Shown here: one piece after another, positions 25,487-34,571 of the stretch
Position numbering within the stretch: position 1 is the first letter of the stretch
Layout of the letters: every line of letters begins with the position of its first letter
NCBI RefSeq assembly: GCF_001578935.1
Contig: NZ_KQ969521.1
Span: forward strand, 415,906-464,119
Length of the DNA stretch: 48,214 bases
Source: Streptococcus oralis
Lineage (GTDB): Bacteria; Bacillota; Bacilli; Lactobacillales; Streptococcaceae
Reading direction: 5' to 3'
Program-made: the position numbers and the translations under genes
The notes under the pieces: model-generated
The model's database searches: none
What the model was told of the DNA's origin: nothing
The model's input: the letters and a program-made list of their open reading frames with translations, nothing else

Positions 25487-26785
25487 ATGGGATTATTTGA
25501 CCGTCTATTCGGGAAAAAAGAAGAGCCGAAAATCGAAGATATTGTTAAAGAAGCTCTGGAAAATCTTGATTTGTCAGAAGAGGTTGAAGAAAACCAAACG
25601 GCAGTCGAAGAAACTTTTCAGGAAGAGACATCGAGAGACAAAGTGGAAGAAACACCAGCTCAAGAAGAAATTCCTCAGATCTCAACAGAAGAAGTCATTG
25701 AACCAGAAGCAGTCGAGGAAACTAATCAGGAAGAGCTTGAGCTAGAAGTTGATGAACTGGAACAATTCCAAGAGCCTGAAGAAGTTTTAGAAGAAGAGAG
25801 CCAAGAAACTGAAGAAGAACTAGCGTCAGAAGTAGTAGAAGAACTTCCTCAGGTTGAAGAAACCGTGCAGGAAAAATATGACCGCAGTCTAAAGAAAACC
25901 CGTACGGGATTCGGAGCTCGTTTGAATGCCTTCTTTGCCAACTTCCGTTCTGTCGATGAAGAATTCTTCGAGGAATTGGAAGAACTGCTCATCATGAGCG
26001 ATGTCGGTGTGCAAGTTGCTTCAAATTTAACAGAAGAACTACGTTATGAAGCCAAACTCGAAAATGCTAAGAAGCCTGACGCACTCCGTCGTGTCATTAT
26101 CGAGAAATTGGTTGAACTCTATGAGAAGGATGGCAACTACGATGAAAGTATCCATTTCCAAGAGGGATTGACAGTCATGCTCTTTGTCGGTGTTAATGGT
26201 GTTGGGAAAACAACTTCTATCGGAAAACTAGCTCATCGCTACAAACAAGCTGGCAAGAAAGTCATGTTGGTTGCGGCAGATACCTTCCGTGCGGGTGCTG
26301 TGGCCCAGCTAGCTGAATGGGGTCGACGTGTGGATGTTCCTGTTGTGACGGGGCCTGAAAAGGCTGATCCAGCAAGCGTGGTCTTTGATGGGATGGAACG
26401 TGCTGTAGCTGAAGGGATTGATATTCTCATGATTGATACAGCAGGTCGTCTGCAAAACAAGGACAACCTGATGGCCGAGTTGGAAAAGATTGGTCGCATT
26501 ATCAAGCGTGTCGTTCCAGAAGCACCTCATGAAACCTTCCTGGCCCTTGATGCGTCAACTGGACAGAATGCCTTGGTACAAGCTAAGGAATTTTCTAAGA
26601 TAACACCATTGACAGGAATTGTTTTGACAAAAATTGATGGAACTGCCCGAGGAGGTGTTGTACTAGCTATACGCGAAGAACTCAATATCCCTGTAAAATT
26701 GATTGGTTTCGGTGAAAAAATCGATGATATCGGGGAATTTAACTCAGAAAACTTTATGAAGGGTCTTTTAGAGGGCTTGATTTAA
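25487..26785 (+). CDS. ftsY: Signal recognition particle receptor FtsY
   Basis: FtsY is the membrane-associated receptor for SRP and delivers ribosomes to SecYEG. The 432-residue protein has an acidic N-terminal A region (about residues 10-125, rich in Glu), the N domain, and the G domain. GVNGVGKTTSIGK (P-loop) is near residues 235-247, followed by MIDTAGRLQN and TKIDGTARGGVVL. An MGLFDRLFGK amphipathic start suits membrane association. It ends before a strong terminator. Confidence 0.97.
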   Translation: MGLFDRLFGKKEEPKIEDIVKEALENLDLSEEVEENQTAVEETFQEETSRDKVEETPAQEEIPQISTEEVIEPEAVEETNQEELELEVDELEQFQEPEEVLEEESQETEEELASEVVEELPQVEETVQEKYDRSLKKTRTGFGARLNAFFANFRSVDEEFFEELEELLIMSDVGVQVASNLTEELRYEAKLENAKKPDALRRVIIEKLVELYEKDGNYDESIHFQEGLTVMLFVGVNGVGKTTSIGKLAHRYKQAGKKVMLVAADTFRAGAVAQLAEWGRRVDVPVVTGPEKADPASVVFDGMERAVAEGIDILMIDTAGRLQNKDNLMAELEKIGRIIKRVVPEAPHETFLALDASTGQNALVQAKEFSKITPLTGIVLTKIDGTARGGVVLAIREELNIPVKLIGFGEKIDDIGEFNSENFMKGLLEGLI

Positions 26786-26794
26786 TACAAAATA

Positions 26795-26828
26795 AATATC
26801 CTGCAAGTTAATCTTGCAGGATATTTTT
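26795..26828. terminator. Bidirectional terminator between ftsY and zwf
   Basis: A 13-bp perfect stem (AATATCCTGCAAG/CTTGCAGGATATT) has a five-base loop with A-rich left and T-rich right flanks. Confidence 0.92.
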
Positions 26829-26829
26829 G

Positions 26830-28317
26830 CTATTCTAAACGACCATCTTCACGATAGGCGATATCTGGTTGCCAGGTCCATTTGGCTCCATACTTCTCAA
26901 GTAAGTCAAAGCTAGCTTGTGGCCCCATGCTTCCGGCTTTGTAGTCATGAAGTGGGACACCATTTTCAGCCCAGAGCTCTTCGATACGGTCAATCAATTT
27001 CCACGAAGCACTTACCTCATCCCAGTGGCTAAAATTGGTTGAGTTGTTGTTCAAGACATCGTAGATTAATTTCTCGTATGGATCTGGTGAAGCTCCAGTA
27101 GCAGTAGCATCTGTACGGTAATCCAGAGAGCTTGGTGCGAGGTTAAATTCTTCACCGACTTGCTTCCCATTTAGGCTGAGAGAGAAGCCTTCTGTTGGTT
27201 GGATATAGATGGTCAAAATGTTTGGAGCAAGTGGTTCTCCGAAGATAGAGTCCATTTGTTTAAAGACGATATTGACATGAGTCCCTTTTTCAGTCAGACG
27301 TTTACCAGTACGGAAGAAGAAGGGAACACCACGGAAGCGATCGCTGTCTACAAAGAAGGCACCAGATGCGAAGGTTTCTGTTGTAGATTCAGGATCGACA
27401 TTTGGTTCGCTACGATAGGAAATGTATTTCATGCCATCGATTTTACCAGAGCGGTATTGACCACGGATAAAGTGTTCTTTAAGCTCTTCATCAGTTGGAT
27501 GATAGAGGTTTTTAAAGACCTTAATTTTTTCAGCACGAATCTCATCTTTTGTGAAGCTGGCTGGCTTATCCATGGCAAGCAGAGAAAGAAGTTGCAAAGT
27601 ATGGTTTTGTACCATGTCGCGGAGGGCACCAGATTGGTCATAGTAGCCACCACGTTCTTCTACACCCAAGCGCTCAGCAAAGGTAATTTGAACATTGTCG
27701 ATAAAGTCCTTGTTCCAAACATTTTCAAAAATCAAGTTGGCAAAGCGAACTGCAAAGATACTTTGGATCATTTCCTTACCAAGATAATGGTCGATACGGA
27801 AAATTTGTTCTTCGTCAAATGTTGCTAGGAGTTCATCATTTAACTTGCTTGCAGTTGCGTAATCTGTACCAAATGGTTTCTCAACGATTAAACGCTCAAA
27901 ACCTTTACCATCTACAATGTTTTCAGACTTGAGGTGCTTAGCAATGGTTCCAAAGAACTGAGGTGCCATAGACAAGAAGAAGAGCTTGTTGTGTTCAGCT
28001 TGGTATTTGTCATTCAGGTCAGACTGCAATTGACGTAGAGCAATGTAGTGTTCTGTATCATTGACATCATGGCTCTGATAGTAGAAATGACTCGCAAACT
28101 CTTGCGCTTGCTCGGTGCTGTCTGCCAAGTCAAGGATGGACTCGACTACCACAGATTCAAAATATTCCTTACTCCAAGGTCTACGAGCTGTTCCGATAAC
28201 TGCAAAATGCTCGGAAAGATTGCCTGATTTATAGAGTCTAAACAGTGAAGGATACAATTTACGTTTTGCCAAATCTCCACTGGCTCCAAATATGGTAATA
28301 ACAGCTTTTGAGGACAT
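26830..28317 (-). CDS. zwf: Glucose-6-phosphate 1-dehydrogenase
   Basis: Zwf oxidises glucose-6-phosphate to 6-phosphogluconolactone and yields NADPH in the oxidative pentose phosphate pathway. The 495-residue protein begins with the Rossmann motif FGASGDLAKRKLYPSL and contains the substrate/catalytic motif RIDHYLGKE near residue 176. Another conserved stretch is FFFRTGKRL. The weak Shine-Dalgarno TAGGTAG precedes the start. It is monocistronic, with a shared bidirectional terminator downstream. Confidence 0.97.
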   Translation of the reverse strand: MSSKAVITIFGASGDLAKRKLYPSLFRLYKSGNLSEHFAVIGTARRPWSKEYFESVVVESILDLADSTEQAQEFASHFYYQSHDVNDTEHYIALRQLQSDLNDKYQAEHNKLFFLSMAPQFFGTIAKHLKSENIVDGKGFERLIVEKPFGTDYATASKLNDELLATFDEEQIFRIDHYLGKEMIQSIFAVRFANLIFENVWNKDFIDNVQITFAERLGVEERGGYYDQSGALRDMVQNHTLQLLSLLAMDKPASFTKDEIRAEKIKVFKNLYHPTDEELKEHFIRGQYRSGKIDGMKYISYRSEPNVDPESTTETFASGAFFVDSDRFRGVPFFFRTGKRLTEKGTHVNIVFKQMDSIFGEPLAPNILTIYIQPTEGFSLSLNGKQVGEEFNLAPSSLDYRTDATATGASPDPYEKLIYDVLNNNSTNFSHWDEVSASWKLIDRIEELWAENGVPLHDYKAGSMGPQASFDLLEKYGAKWTWQPDIAYREDGRLE

Positions 28318-28428
28318 ATAAGCTACCTAATTTCTATTTATTTTCAACCTAATTGGGAGAGGTCAATTTACATTTTATTCTATCATAATTTTCCAAAAAA
28401 ATAAAAATCCAATACAAAGTTAGAAAAA

Positions 28429-28453
28429 AACTGCAAGGGAATACCTCGCAGTT
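28429..28453 (-). terminator. Terminator after glnQ
   Basis: Read on the minus strand, AACTGC and GCAGTT bracket an inner AGG/CCT-type pairing and a short loop, and are followed by a run of T. It lies just past the glnQ stop. Confidence 0.75.
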
Positions 28454-28458
28454 AGTGT

Positions 28459-29199
28459 TTAAACATTTAGCACCTTATCCAAAAATTCTTTTAGACGTGG
28501 GTGTTGTGGATTATCAAAGATCTGATCGGGTGTTCCGTCTTCAAGGAACTCGCCATCTGCAGTAAAGATAACACGGTTAGCAACCTGACGAGCAAATCCC
28601 ATCTCATGGGTTACGATAATCATGGTCATGCCTTGCTCAGCTAATTCCTTCATAACGTTCAGTACGTCTCCGACCATCTCAGGGTCAAGGGCAGAAGTTG
28701 GTTCATCAAAGAGCATGATGTCTGGATTCATTGCTAGTCCACGAGCGATGGCCACACGTTGTTTTTGCCCACCTGATAGGCTATCTGGGTTGGCATTAGC
28801 TTTATCTGCTAGTCCAACCTTTTCAAGCAACTCCATTCCCAATTTCTCAGCTTCTTCCTTAGTCATCAACTTGTGCTCGATAGGAGCAAAGGTGATGTTG
28901 TCTAAAACAGACATGTGGGGGAAGAGGTTGAAGTGTTGGAAGACCATTCCAATGTTTTCACGAACGTGGTCAACATTGGTGGACTTTTCAGTCAAATCAT
29001 AGCCGTTTACAGTGATGTGACCCCCCGAAACTTCCTCTAGTAAGTTGAGACTTCTGAGGAAAGTTGATTTACCGGACCCTGATGGTCCAATAATACATAC
29101 AACATCTCCTTCATAAAATTGGGTCGTGATTCCTTTTAAAACCTTATTTTTTCCATACTGTTTATGGAGGTCATGGACATCGATTTTTAATTTTGCCAT
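28459..29199 (-). CDS. glnQ: Polar amino-acid ABC transporter ATP-binding protein (GlnQ type)
   Basis: This 246-residue ATPase energises import of glutamine or other polar amino acids. It shows Walker [14 protein letters not shown] (residues 38-50), the Q-loop [12 protein letters not shown], the signature [16 protein letters not shown] and Walker [15 protein letters not shown]. It starts within the last base of the permease/substrate-binding gene, so the two are coupled. Gene symbols for this pair vary; the exact substrate is inferred from the family. Confidence 0.93.
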   Translation of the reverse strand: MAKLKIDVHDLHKQYGKNKVLKGITTQFYEGDVVCIIGPSGSGKSTFLRSLNLLEEVSGGHITVNGYDLTEKSTNVDHVRENIGMVFQHFNLFPHMSVLDNITFAPIEHKLMTKEEAEKLGMELLEKVGLADKANANPDSLSGGQKQRVAIARGLAMNPDIMLFDEPTSALDPEMVGDVLNVMKELAEQGMTMIIVTHEMGFARQVANRVIFTADGEFLEDGTPDQIFDNPQHPRLKEFLDKVLNV

Positions 29200-31364
29200 T
29201 AGTGGATCCTCTTTTCTAAACGTTTGGCTAATCTGGTTAAGAGTGTGATAATAACGAGATAGAAGACAGCTAGGATTGCATACATTTTAAAACTTTGATA
29301 GTTCCGTGCGATGATAATCTTACCAGTCTGGAAGAGTTCAACAAGTCCGATTGCTGATACGATAGTGGTATCTTTGAGGGCAATTACAAACTGGTTGACA
29401 AAGTTAGGGAGCATGAGTTTGGTTGCTTGTGGCAAGATAATCTTACGCATGGTCTTGCTGTAAGAAATACCTAAACTCCGGCTAGCTTCCATCTGACCAA
29501 CTGGAACGGCCTGAATCCCTCCACGAACGATCTCAGCGATATAAGCGGCTGCATTGAGAGAGAGTGCAATGGTACCAGCAACAAAGTCGTTAATCGGACT
29601 TTGTTGGCCTGTTAGGGATTCGATAAAGTTTGGAATTCCCCAGAAGATAAAGGCTGCCAGAATCATCAATGGAATCCCGCGAACAACGTCTACAAAAATT
29701 TCTGAAATCACGCGGAGGGATTTGTAAGGGCTGACGCTAAACATTCCAAAGATAATCCCAATCACAATAGCAATGGCAAAAGATAGAAGCGCAAGTGCAA
29801 GCGTGATTCCAAGTCCACTAAGAAGTTGTTTGTAGTTGTTTTGAAGCAAGCCCCAGATTGTCGTTTCGTCTACAGTAGAAGTAGTAGCCTGGCTGGTTCC
29901 ATTAGCCAAGTACTTATCTAAAATTTGTTGGTATTCACCAGAAGCTTTTAGGTTGGCAAGTCCATTATTAAACATTTCGATGAGTTCAGGATTGCTGCCT
30001 TTTTTTACTGCAAAAGCAGTTTCACCAATTGGAGTTCCAGCGATTGGCGTTTTCAATTTTTGACCTTGGCTGATAGAATATTTGAGAACTGGCTCATCAT
30101 CCATCACGGCATCAATAGATCCAGTATTCAGACTGTCATACATTGATGCGCCATCTGCAAAGGTTTTAATCTTATAGCCGTATTTGTTTTGATTCTCAGT
30201 AAGGAACGTTTGAGAGGCAGTTCCGTTTTTAACACCGACAGTTTTATCCTTGAGGTCTTCATAAGAAGCAATCGTGCTTGATTCTTTCACACCGAGAATC
30301 GTATTTGCTGTGTAGTATGATTCTGAGAAGTCGAAGGTTTCCTTACGAGCATCCGTTACAGACATACCAGCAATGATACCATCTGCTTGTCCTGCTTGAA
30401 CAGCACTAATGGCTGCGTCAAATCCTGGGTTGGTAATCTCAATTTCAAAACCTTGATCTTTGGCAATGGCCTTGATGAGGTCCATATCAATACCAGTGTA
30501 TTGATTGCTTGAATTTTGAAAGACGAATGGGGCGAAAGATGAGTCGCTGGCAATAATGTACTTGCTTTTCACTGGAGTAGCTTTTTGTCCAGCAGCAGTA
30601 GTTGTCGTTGGGGGTGCCGTAGTTGTAGAAGCTGTCCATTTTTGGATGATTTGCTCCAAGCTACCATCCTTCTTCATTTGTGCTAGAGCTTCATTAAACT
30701 CGGTAACCAAGTGTTCATACTTGCTACCTTTCTTGACACCAAAGGCAAAGCTTCCAACAGCCTCACCATCCATATTGATGCTGAGATCTTGTCCTTGGTT
30801 AATCGCATACTCAATAACAGGTTTATCATCCATGATGGCATTTACAGCACCAGCACTTAGACTGTTATTCATCAAATCACCAGTATCAAAGGTTTTAATA
30901 GAGAAACCGTATTTATCTTTGATACTTTCGAGGAAACGTTGAGCGGCAGTTCCGTTCTTAACTCCAACTGTTTTTCCGCTAAGTTCCTCATATTTGGTGA
31001 TTTTATTTGCCTTTGTGGTAGCAATGACAACTTTTGTATCATAATAAGTATCAGACATGGTAAAGACCTTTTCCCGTTCAGTAGTTTTTGTCATACCTGC
31101 CATAATAGCATCTGCTTGACCTGACTGCACTGCATTTACAGCTGCATCAAAGCCAGGATAAGACATTTGGATGTTCCATCCTTTGATTTCTGCGACTTTA
31201 TTGATAATATCAACATCAATCCCTTTATAGGTTTGATCTGAATCTTTAAACTCAAAAGGTGCGTAAGCTGTATCAGACACAATCTTAACAGTATCAGCTT
31301 TCGCAATACCTAATGAGAAAATTGGAAATAAAATTAGCAAAAATGCTAGAATTTTTTTCTTCAT
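29199..31364 (-). CDS. Fused amino-acid binding (two SBP domains) and permease protein
   Basis: The 721-residue protein joins a signal peptide (residues 1-24, [19 protein letters not shown]) to two solute-binding domains (about 25-245 and 268-490) and a membrane permease domain (about 505-721). The EAA-type loop [20 protein letters not shown] lies near 625-645. The two binding domains are clear duplicates, for example [20 protein letters not shown] against [21 protein letters not shown] Thr/Pro/Ala-rich linker separates them. The architecture is known from streptococci and lactococci (GlnPH-like). Glutamine and related amino acids are likely cargo. Confidence 0.95.
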   Translation of the reverse strand: MKKKILAFLLILFPIFSLGIAKADTVKIVSDTAYAPFEFKDSDQTYKGIDVDIINKVAEIKGWNIQMSYPGFDAAVNAVQSGQADAIMAGMTKTTEREKVFTMSDTYYDTKVVIATTKANKITKYEELSGKTVGVKNGTAAQRFLESIKDKYGFSIKTFDTGDLMNNSLSAGAVNAIMDDKPVIEYAINQGQDLSINMDGEAVGSFAFGVKKGSKYEHLVTEFNEALAQMKKDGSLEQIIQKWTASTTTAPPTTTTAAGQKATPVKSKYIIASDSSFAPFVFQNSSNQYTGIDMDLIKAIAKDQGFEIEITNPGFDAAISAVQAGQADGIIAGMSVTDARKETFDFSESYYTANTILGVKESSTIASYEDLKDKTVGVKNGTASQTFLTENQNKYGYKIKTFADGASMYDSLNTGSIDAVMDDEPVLKYSISQGQKLKTPIAGTPIGETAFAVKKGSNPELIEMFNNGLANLKASGEYQQILDKYLANGTSQATTSTVDETTIWGLLQNNYKQLLSGLGITLALALLSFAIAIVIGIIFGMFSVSPYKSLRVISEIFVDVVRGIPLMILAAFIFWGIPNFIESLTGQQSPINDFVAGTIALSLNAAAYIAEIVRGGIQAVPVGQMEASRSLGISYSKTMRKIILPQATKLMLPNFVNQFVIALKDTTIVSAIGLVELFQTGKIIIARNYQSFKMYAILAVFYLVIITLLTRLAKRLEKRIH

Positions 31365-31393
31365 TTTTAGTCTCCTTTTCCGAATATTTTCCC

Positions 31394-31422
31394 ATTATAG
31401 CAGAAAAAGTAGAAAAAGGCAA
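31394..31422 (-). promoter_or_regulatory. Promoter of the amino-acid transporter operon
   Basis: Minus strand TTGCCT (31422-31417), a 17-base spacer and TATAAT (31399-31394) with a TGC extension lie about 30 bases upstream of the start. Confidence 0.78.
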
Positions 31423-31449
31423 ATTTTTATATTTCTGTGTCAGAAAATG

Positions 31450-31461
31450 TAACATATGTTA
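31450..31461. promoter_or_regulatory. Palindrome in the divergent promoter region (possible operator)
   Basis: TAACATATGTTA is a perfect 12-bp palindrome between the minus-strand transporter promoter and the plus-strand protease promoter. It does not match the GlnR pattern TGTNA-N7-TNACA. An imperfect TTTCTG/CAGAAA inverted repeat sits beside it at 31432-31446. A regulator is not identified. Confidence 0.35.
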
Positions 31462-31474
31462 TTTCTTTTCTTTC

Positions 31475-31502
31475 TTGAATTGCTACTATAAAGTGCTATA
31501 AT
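31475..31502 (+). promoter_or_regulatory. Promoter of the CPBP protease gene
   Basis: TTGAAT (31475-31480), a 16-base spacer and TATAAT (31497-31502) preceded by TGC. Confidence 0.75.
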
Positions 31503-31536
31503 ACTAGTATATAATAGAAGAGAAAAGGACGGGGAT

Positions 31537-32490
31537 ATGAAGAACAAAAGAATATTTAATGACTTCCAAACTTCAAAAATGAGTTTAAACATTTACACAA
31601 GCCCCTTGTTAGCCTTTCTTTTTGTCTTCATAGGAGAGTTTGTGGCTTATAGTCTGTATGGTATCAGTTTGTTAGCTCTCATTGGACTTGCTAGAAATCT
31701 TGGAGAGGCTGATCAAAATCTTGCAAGCTACTTACAGACCTTGCAGCAGAGCTTGACGGATAAAACAAGTGACTTTCGTTTAATTTTAGAATTGCTGGCC
31801 TTCGGTTTTATTCTCAACACTGTGTTCAGATGGACTAGAAAAGTTGAGAAAAGACCTATTCGAACTTTAGGATTTTATAAAGAAAATTTCCTCAGCAATC
31901 TCCTTAAAGGATTTGGGCTAGGTCTGGCACTTTTCCTTCTGACCTTGTTAGGTTTAGTAGCCTTAGGGCAATATCGTTTTGAGTCCCTTCACTTGAATCC
32001 TTATTCGCTTACCTTTGTCATTTTTACCATTCCATTTTGGATTTTACAGGGGGCAACAGAAGAAGTGGTGGCCCGTGCTTGGCTCCTTCCTCAATTGGCC
32101 TCAAGAACCAATCTAAAACTAGCTGTTCTTATATCTAGCCTGTTCTTTACCCTGCTTCATATGGGGAATTCTGGTCTAACACCACTATCTCTAGTGAATC
32201 TCTTTTTATTCGGAGTTGCCATGGCTCTTTACCTTCTCAAAACCGATACAGTTTGGGGTGTTGCAGGTATTCATGGCGCCTGGAATTTTGCTCAGGGAAA
32301 TCTTTTTGGGATTTTAGTTAGCGGTCAGCCGTCAGGAACATCGCTGATGACCTTTTTACCACAAGGCGATCAAGGCTGGCTATTAGGTGGGGATTTCGGC
32401 CTAGAGGGTTCCCTCATGACAAGTCTGGTCTTGTTACTGCTGATTGTCTATCTCGCCTATCAATTAAAGAAAGAAAATGAAAGGATGTGA
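31537..32490 (+). CDS. CPBP-family intramembrane metalloprotease
   Basis: The 317-residue protein is polytopic, with about eight hydrophobic segments. It carries the CPBP (CAAX protease and bacteriocin-processing) motifs: EEVVAR (the EExxxR motif) near residue 180, a histidine in LLHMGN near 205, and HGAWNF near 245. Members process peptides or give self-immunity to bacteriocins, but the substrate is unknown here. The Shine-Dalgarno AAAGGACGGGG precedes ATG 31537. A weak hairpin overlaps its stop, before uvrB. Confidence 0.9.
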   Translation: MKNKRIFNDFQTSKMSLNIYTSPLLAFLFVFIGEFVAYSLYGISLLALIGLARNLGEADQNLASYLQTLQQSLTDKTSDFRLILELLAFGFILNTVFRWTRKVEKRPIRTLGFYKENFLSNLLKGFGLGLALFLLTLLGLVALGQYRFESLHLNPYSLTFVIFTIPFWILQGATEEVVARAWLLPQLASRTNLKLAVLISSLFFTLLHMGNSGLTPLSLVNLFLFGVAMALYLLKTDTVWGVAGIHGAWNFAQGNLFGILVSGQPSGTSLMTFLPQGDQGWLLGGDFGLEGSLMTSLVLLLLIVYLAYQLKKENERM

Positions 32491-32508
32491 CTTAGGGCCG
32501 TCCTTTTC
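32480..32508 (+). terminator. Weak terminator overlapping the CPBP gene stop
   Basis: AAAGGA (32480) can pair with TCCTTT (32501) around a loop holding the stop codon, followed by T-rich sequence. The stem is short, so read-through into uvrB is possible. Confidence 0.45.
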
Positions 32509-32529
32509 TTCGTGAAAATGATATAAGTA

Positions 32530-32538
32530 TGCTAAAAT
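32530..32538 (+). promoter_or_regulatory. Extended -10 promoter of uvrB
   Basis: TGC-TAAAAT lies 29 bases upstream of ATG 32567. No good -35 or SOS-type operator is visible. Confidence 0.6.
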
Positions 32539-32566
32539 AGGAATAGCATATCGAGAGAGGATTCTT

Positions 32567-34555
32567 ATGATTAACCGCATTACAGATAATACATTTAAAC
32601 TAGTATCAAAATACCAACCATCAGGAGATCAACCACAAGCGATTGAGCAGTTGGTTGATAATATCGAGGGTGGAGAAAAAGCTCAGATTCTGATGGGGGC
32701 GACTGGAACAGGGAAGACCTATACCATGAGTCAGGTCATTTCCAAAGTCAATAAACCCACTCTGGTTATCGCCCACAATAAGACTCTGGCAGGACAGCTA
32801 TATGGAGAATTCAAGGAATTTTTCCCTGAGAATGCTGTTGAGTATTTCGTATCCTACTATGATTATTACCAACCTGAGGCCTATGTCCCTTCGAGTGATA
32901 CCTATATTGAGAAGGACAGCTCTGTCAATGATGAGATTGACAAGCTCCGCCACTCAGCGACTTCGGCTCTTTTGGAGCGAAATGATGTCATTGTCGTGGC
33001 TTCAGTCTCTTGTATCTATGGTTTGGGTTCGCCCAAGGAATATTCTGATAGCGTCGTTAGTCTTCGTCCAGGTCTGGAGATTTCTCGTGATAAACTTTTG
33101 AATGACTTGGTTGATATCCAATTTGAACGCAATGATATTGATTTCCAACGGGGAAGATTTCGCGTTCGCGGGGATGTGGTGGAAATTTTCCCAGCTTCTC
33201 GTGATGAACACGCTTTTCGAGTAGAATTTTTCGGGGATGAGATTGACCGTATCCGTGAAGTTGAGGCTTTGACAGGTCAGGTATTGGGAGAAGTGGATCA
33301 TTTGGCGATTTTCCCTGCCACTCACTTTGTGACCAATGACGACCACATGGAAGTTGCGATTGCCAAGATTCAAGCAGAGTTAGAAGAGCAGTTAGCTGTC
33401 TTTGAGAAGGAAGGCAAACTGCTGGAAGCCCAGCGTTTGAAACAGCGAACAGAGTATGATATTGAGATGCTGCGTGAGATGGGTTATACCAACGGCGTCG
33501 AAAACTACTCTCGTCATATGGATGGTCGTAGCGAAGGAGAGCCTCCTTATACGCTTCTCGACTTCTTCCCTGATGATTTCTTGATCATGATTGATGAAAG
33601 TCACATGACCATGGGGCAAATCAAAGGTATGTACAATGGAGACCGTTCGCGTAAGGAAATGCTGGTTAATTATGGTTTCCGTTTGCCGTCTGCCTTAGAT
33701 AATCGTCCTCTCCGTCGGGAGGAGTTTGAAAGTCATGTGCATCAGATTGTATACGTTTCAGCAACACCAGGTGACTATGAAAATGAACAGACCGAGACAG
33801 TGATCGAGCAAATCATTCGTCCAACAGGGCTCTTGGATCCTGAAGTGGAAATCCGTCCAACTATGGGACAGATTGATGACCTCCTAGGTGAGATCAATGC
33901 CCGTGTTGAAAAGAATGAACGGACCTTTATTACCACCTTGACCAAGAAAATGGCAGAGGACTTAACCGACTATTTCAAAGAAATGGGTATCAAAGTCAAG
34001 TACATGCACTCGGATATCAAGACCTTGGAGCGGACGGAGATTATCCGTGACCTACGCTTGGGTGTCTTTGATGTCTTGGTCGGAATAAACCTACTTCGTG
34101 AAGGAATTGACGTTCCTGAAGTGAGCCTCGTAGCTATTCTCGATGCCGACAAGGAAGGTTTCCTTCGCAACGAACGTGGCCTCATCCAGACCATTGGACG
34201 TGCCGCTCGTAACAGTGAAGGTCATGTCATCATGTATGCTGATACCATGACTCAGTCTATGCAACGTGCTATCGATGAAACGGCCCGTCGTCGGAAAATC
34301 CAGATGGCTTATAATGAAGAACATGGTATTGTCCCACAAACAATCAAGAAAGAAATCCGTGACCTGATTGCTGTAACTAAGGCAGTTGCTAAGGAAGAGG
34401 ACAAGGAAGTCGATATCAATAGCCTTAACAAACAAGAACGCAAAGAACTCGTCAAAAAACTCGAAAAACAAATGCAAGAAGCCGTCGAAGTACTTGATTT
34501 TGAACTCGCAGCTCAGATTCGTGATATGATGTTGGAAGTGAAGGCGTTGGGGTAG
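32567..34555 (+). CDS. uvrB: Excinuclease ABC subunit B
   Basis: UvrB is the damage-verifying helicase of nucleotide excision repair and works with UvrA and UvrC. The 662-residue protein has Walker [13 protein letters not shown] at about residues 43-54 and the beta-hairpin [12 protein letters not shown] near residues 98-109. DESH (helicase motif II) lies near residue 344, motif [15 protein letters not shown] in the second half, and a C-terminal UVR motif that contacts UvrC. GAGAGAGG precedes ATG 32567. A low-GC accessory gene begins 16 bases after its stop. Confidence 0.97.
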   Translation: MINRITDNTFKLVSKYQPSGDQPQAIEQLVDNIEGGEKAQILMGATGTGKTYTMSQVISKVNKPTLVIAHNKTLAGQLYGEFKEFFPENAVEYFVSYYDYYQPEAYVPSSDTYIEKDSSVNDEIDKLRHSATSALLERNDVIVVASVSCIYGLGSPKEYSDSVVSLRPGLEISRDKLLNDLVDIQFERNDIDFQRGRFRVRGDVVEIFPASRDEHAFRVEFFGDEIDRIREVEALTGQVLGEVDHLAIFPATHFVTNDDHMEVAIAKIQAELEEQLAVFEKEGKLLEAQRLKQRTEYDIEMLREMGYTNGVENYSRHMDGRSEGEPPYTLLDFFPDDFLIMIDESHMTMGQIKGMYNGDRSRKEMLVNYGFRLPSALDNRPLRREEFESHVHQIVYVSATPGDYENEQTETVIEQIIRPTGLLDPEVEIRPTMGQIDDLLGEINARVEKNERTFITTLTKKMAEDLTDYFKEMGIKVKYMHSDIKTLERTEIIRDLRLGVFDVLVGINLLREGIDVPEVSLVAILDADKEGFLRNERGLIQTIGRAARNSEGHVIMYADTMTQSMQRAIDETARRRKIQMAYNEEHGIVPQTIKKEIRDLIAVTKAVAKEEDKEVDINSLNKQERKELVKKLEKQMQEAVEVLDFELAAQIRDMMLEVKALG

Positions 34556-34571
34556 AGAGGGGAAGTGTGAA

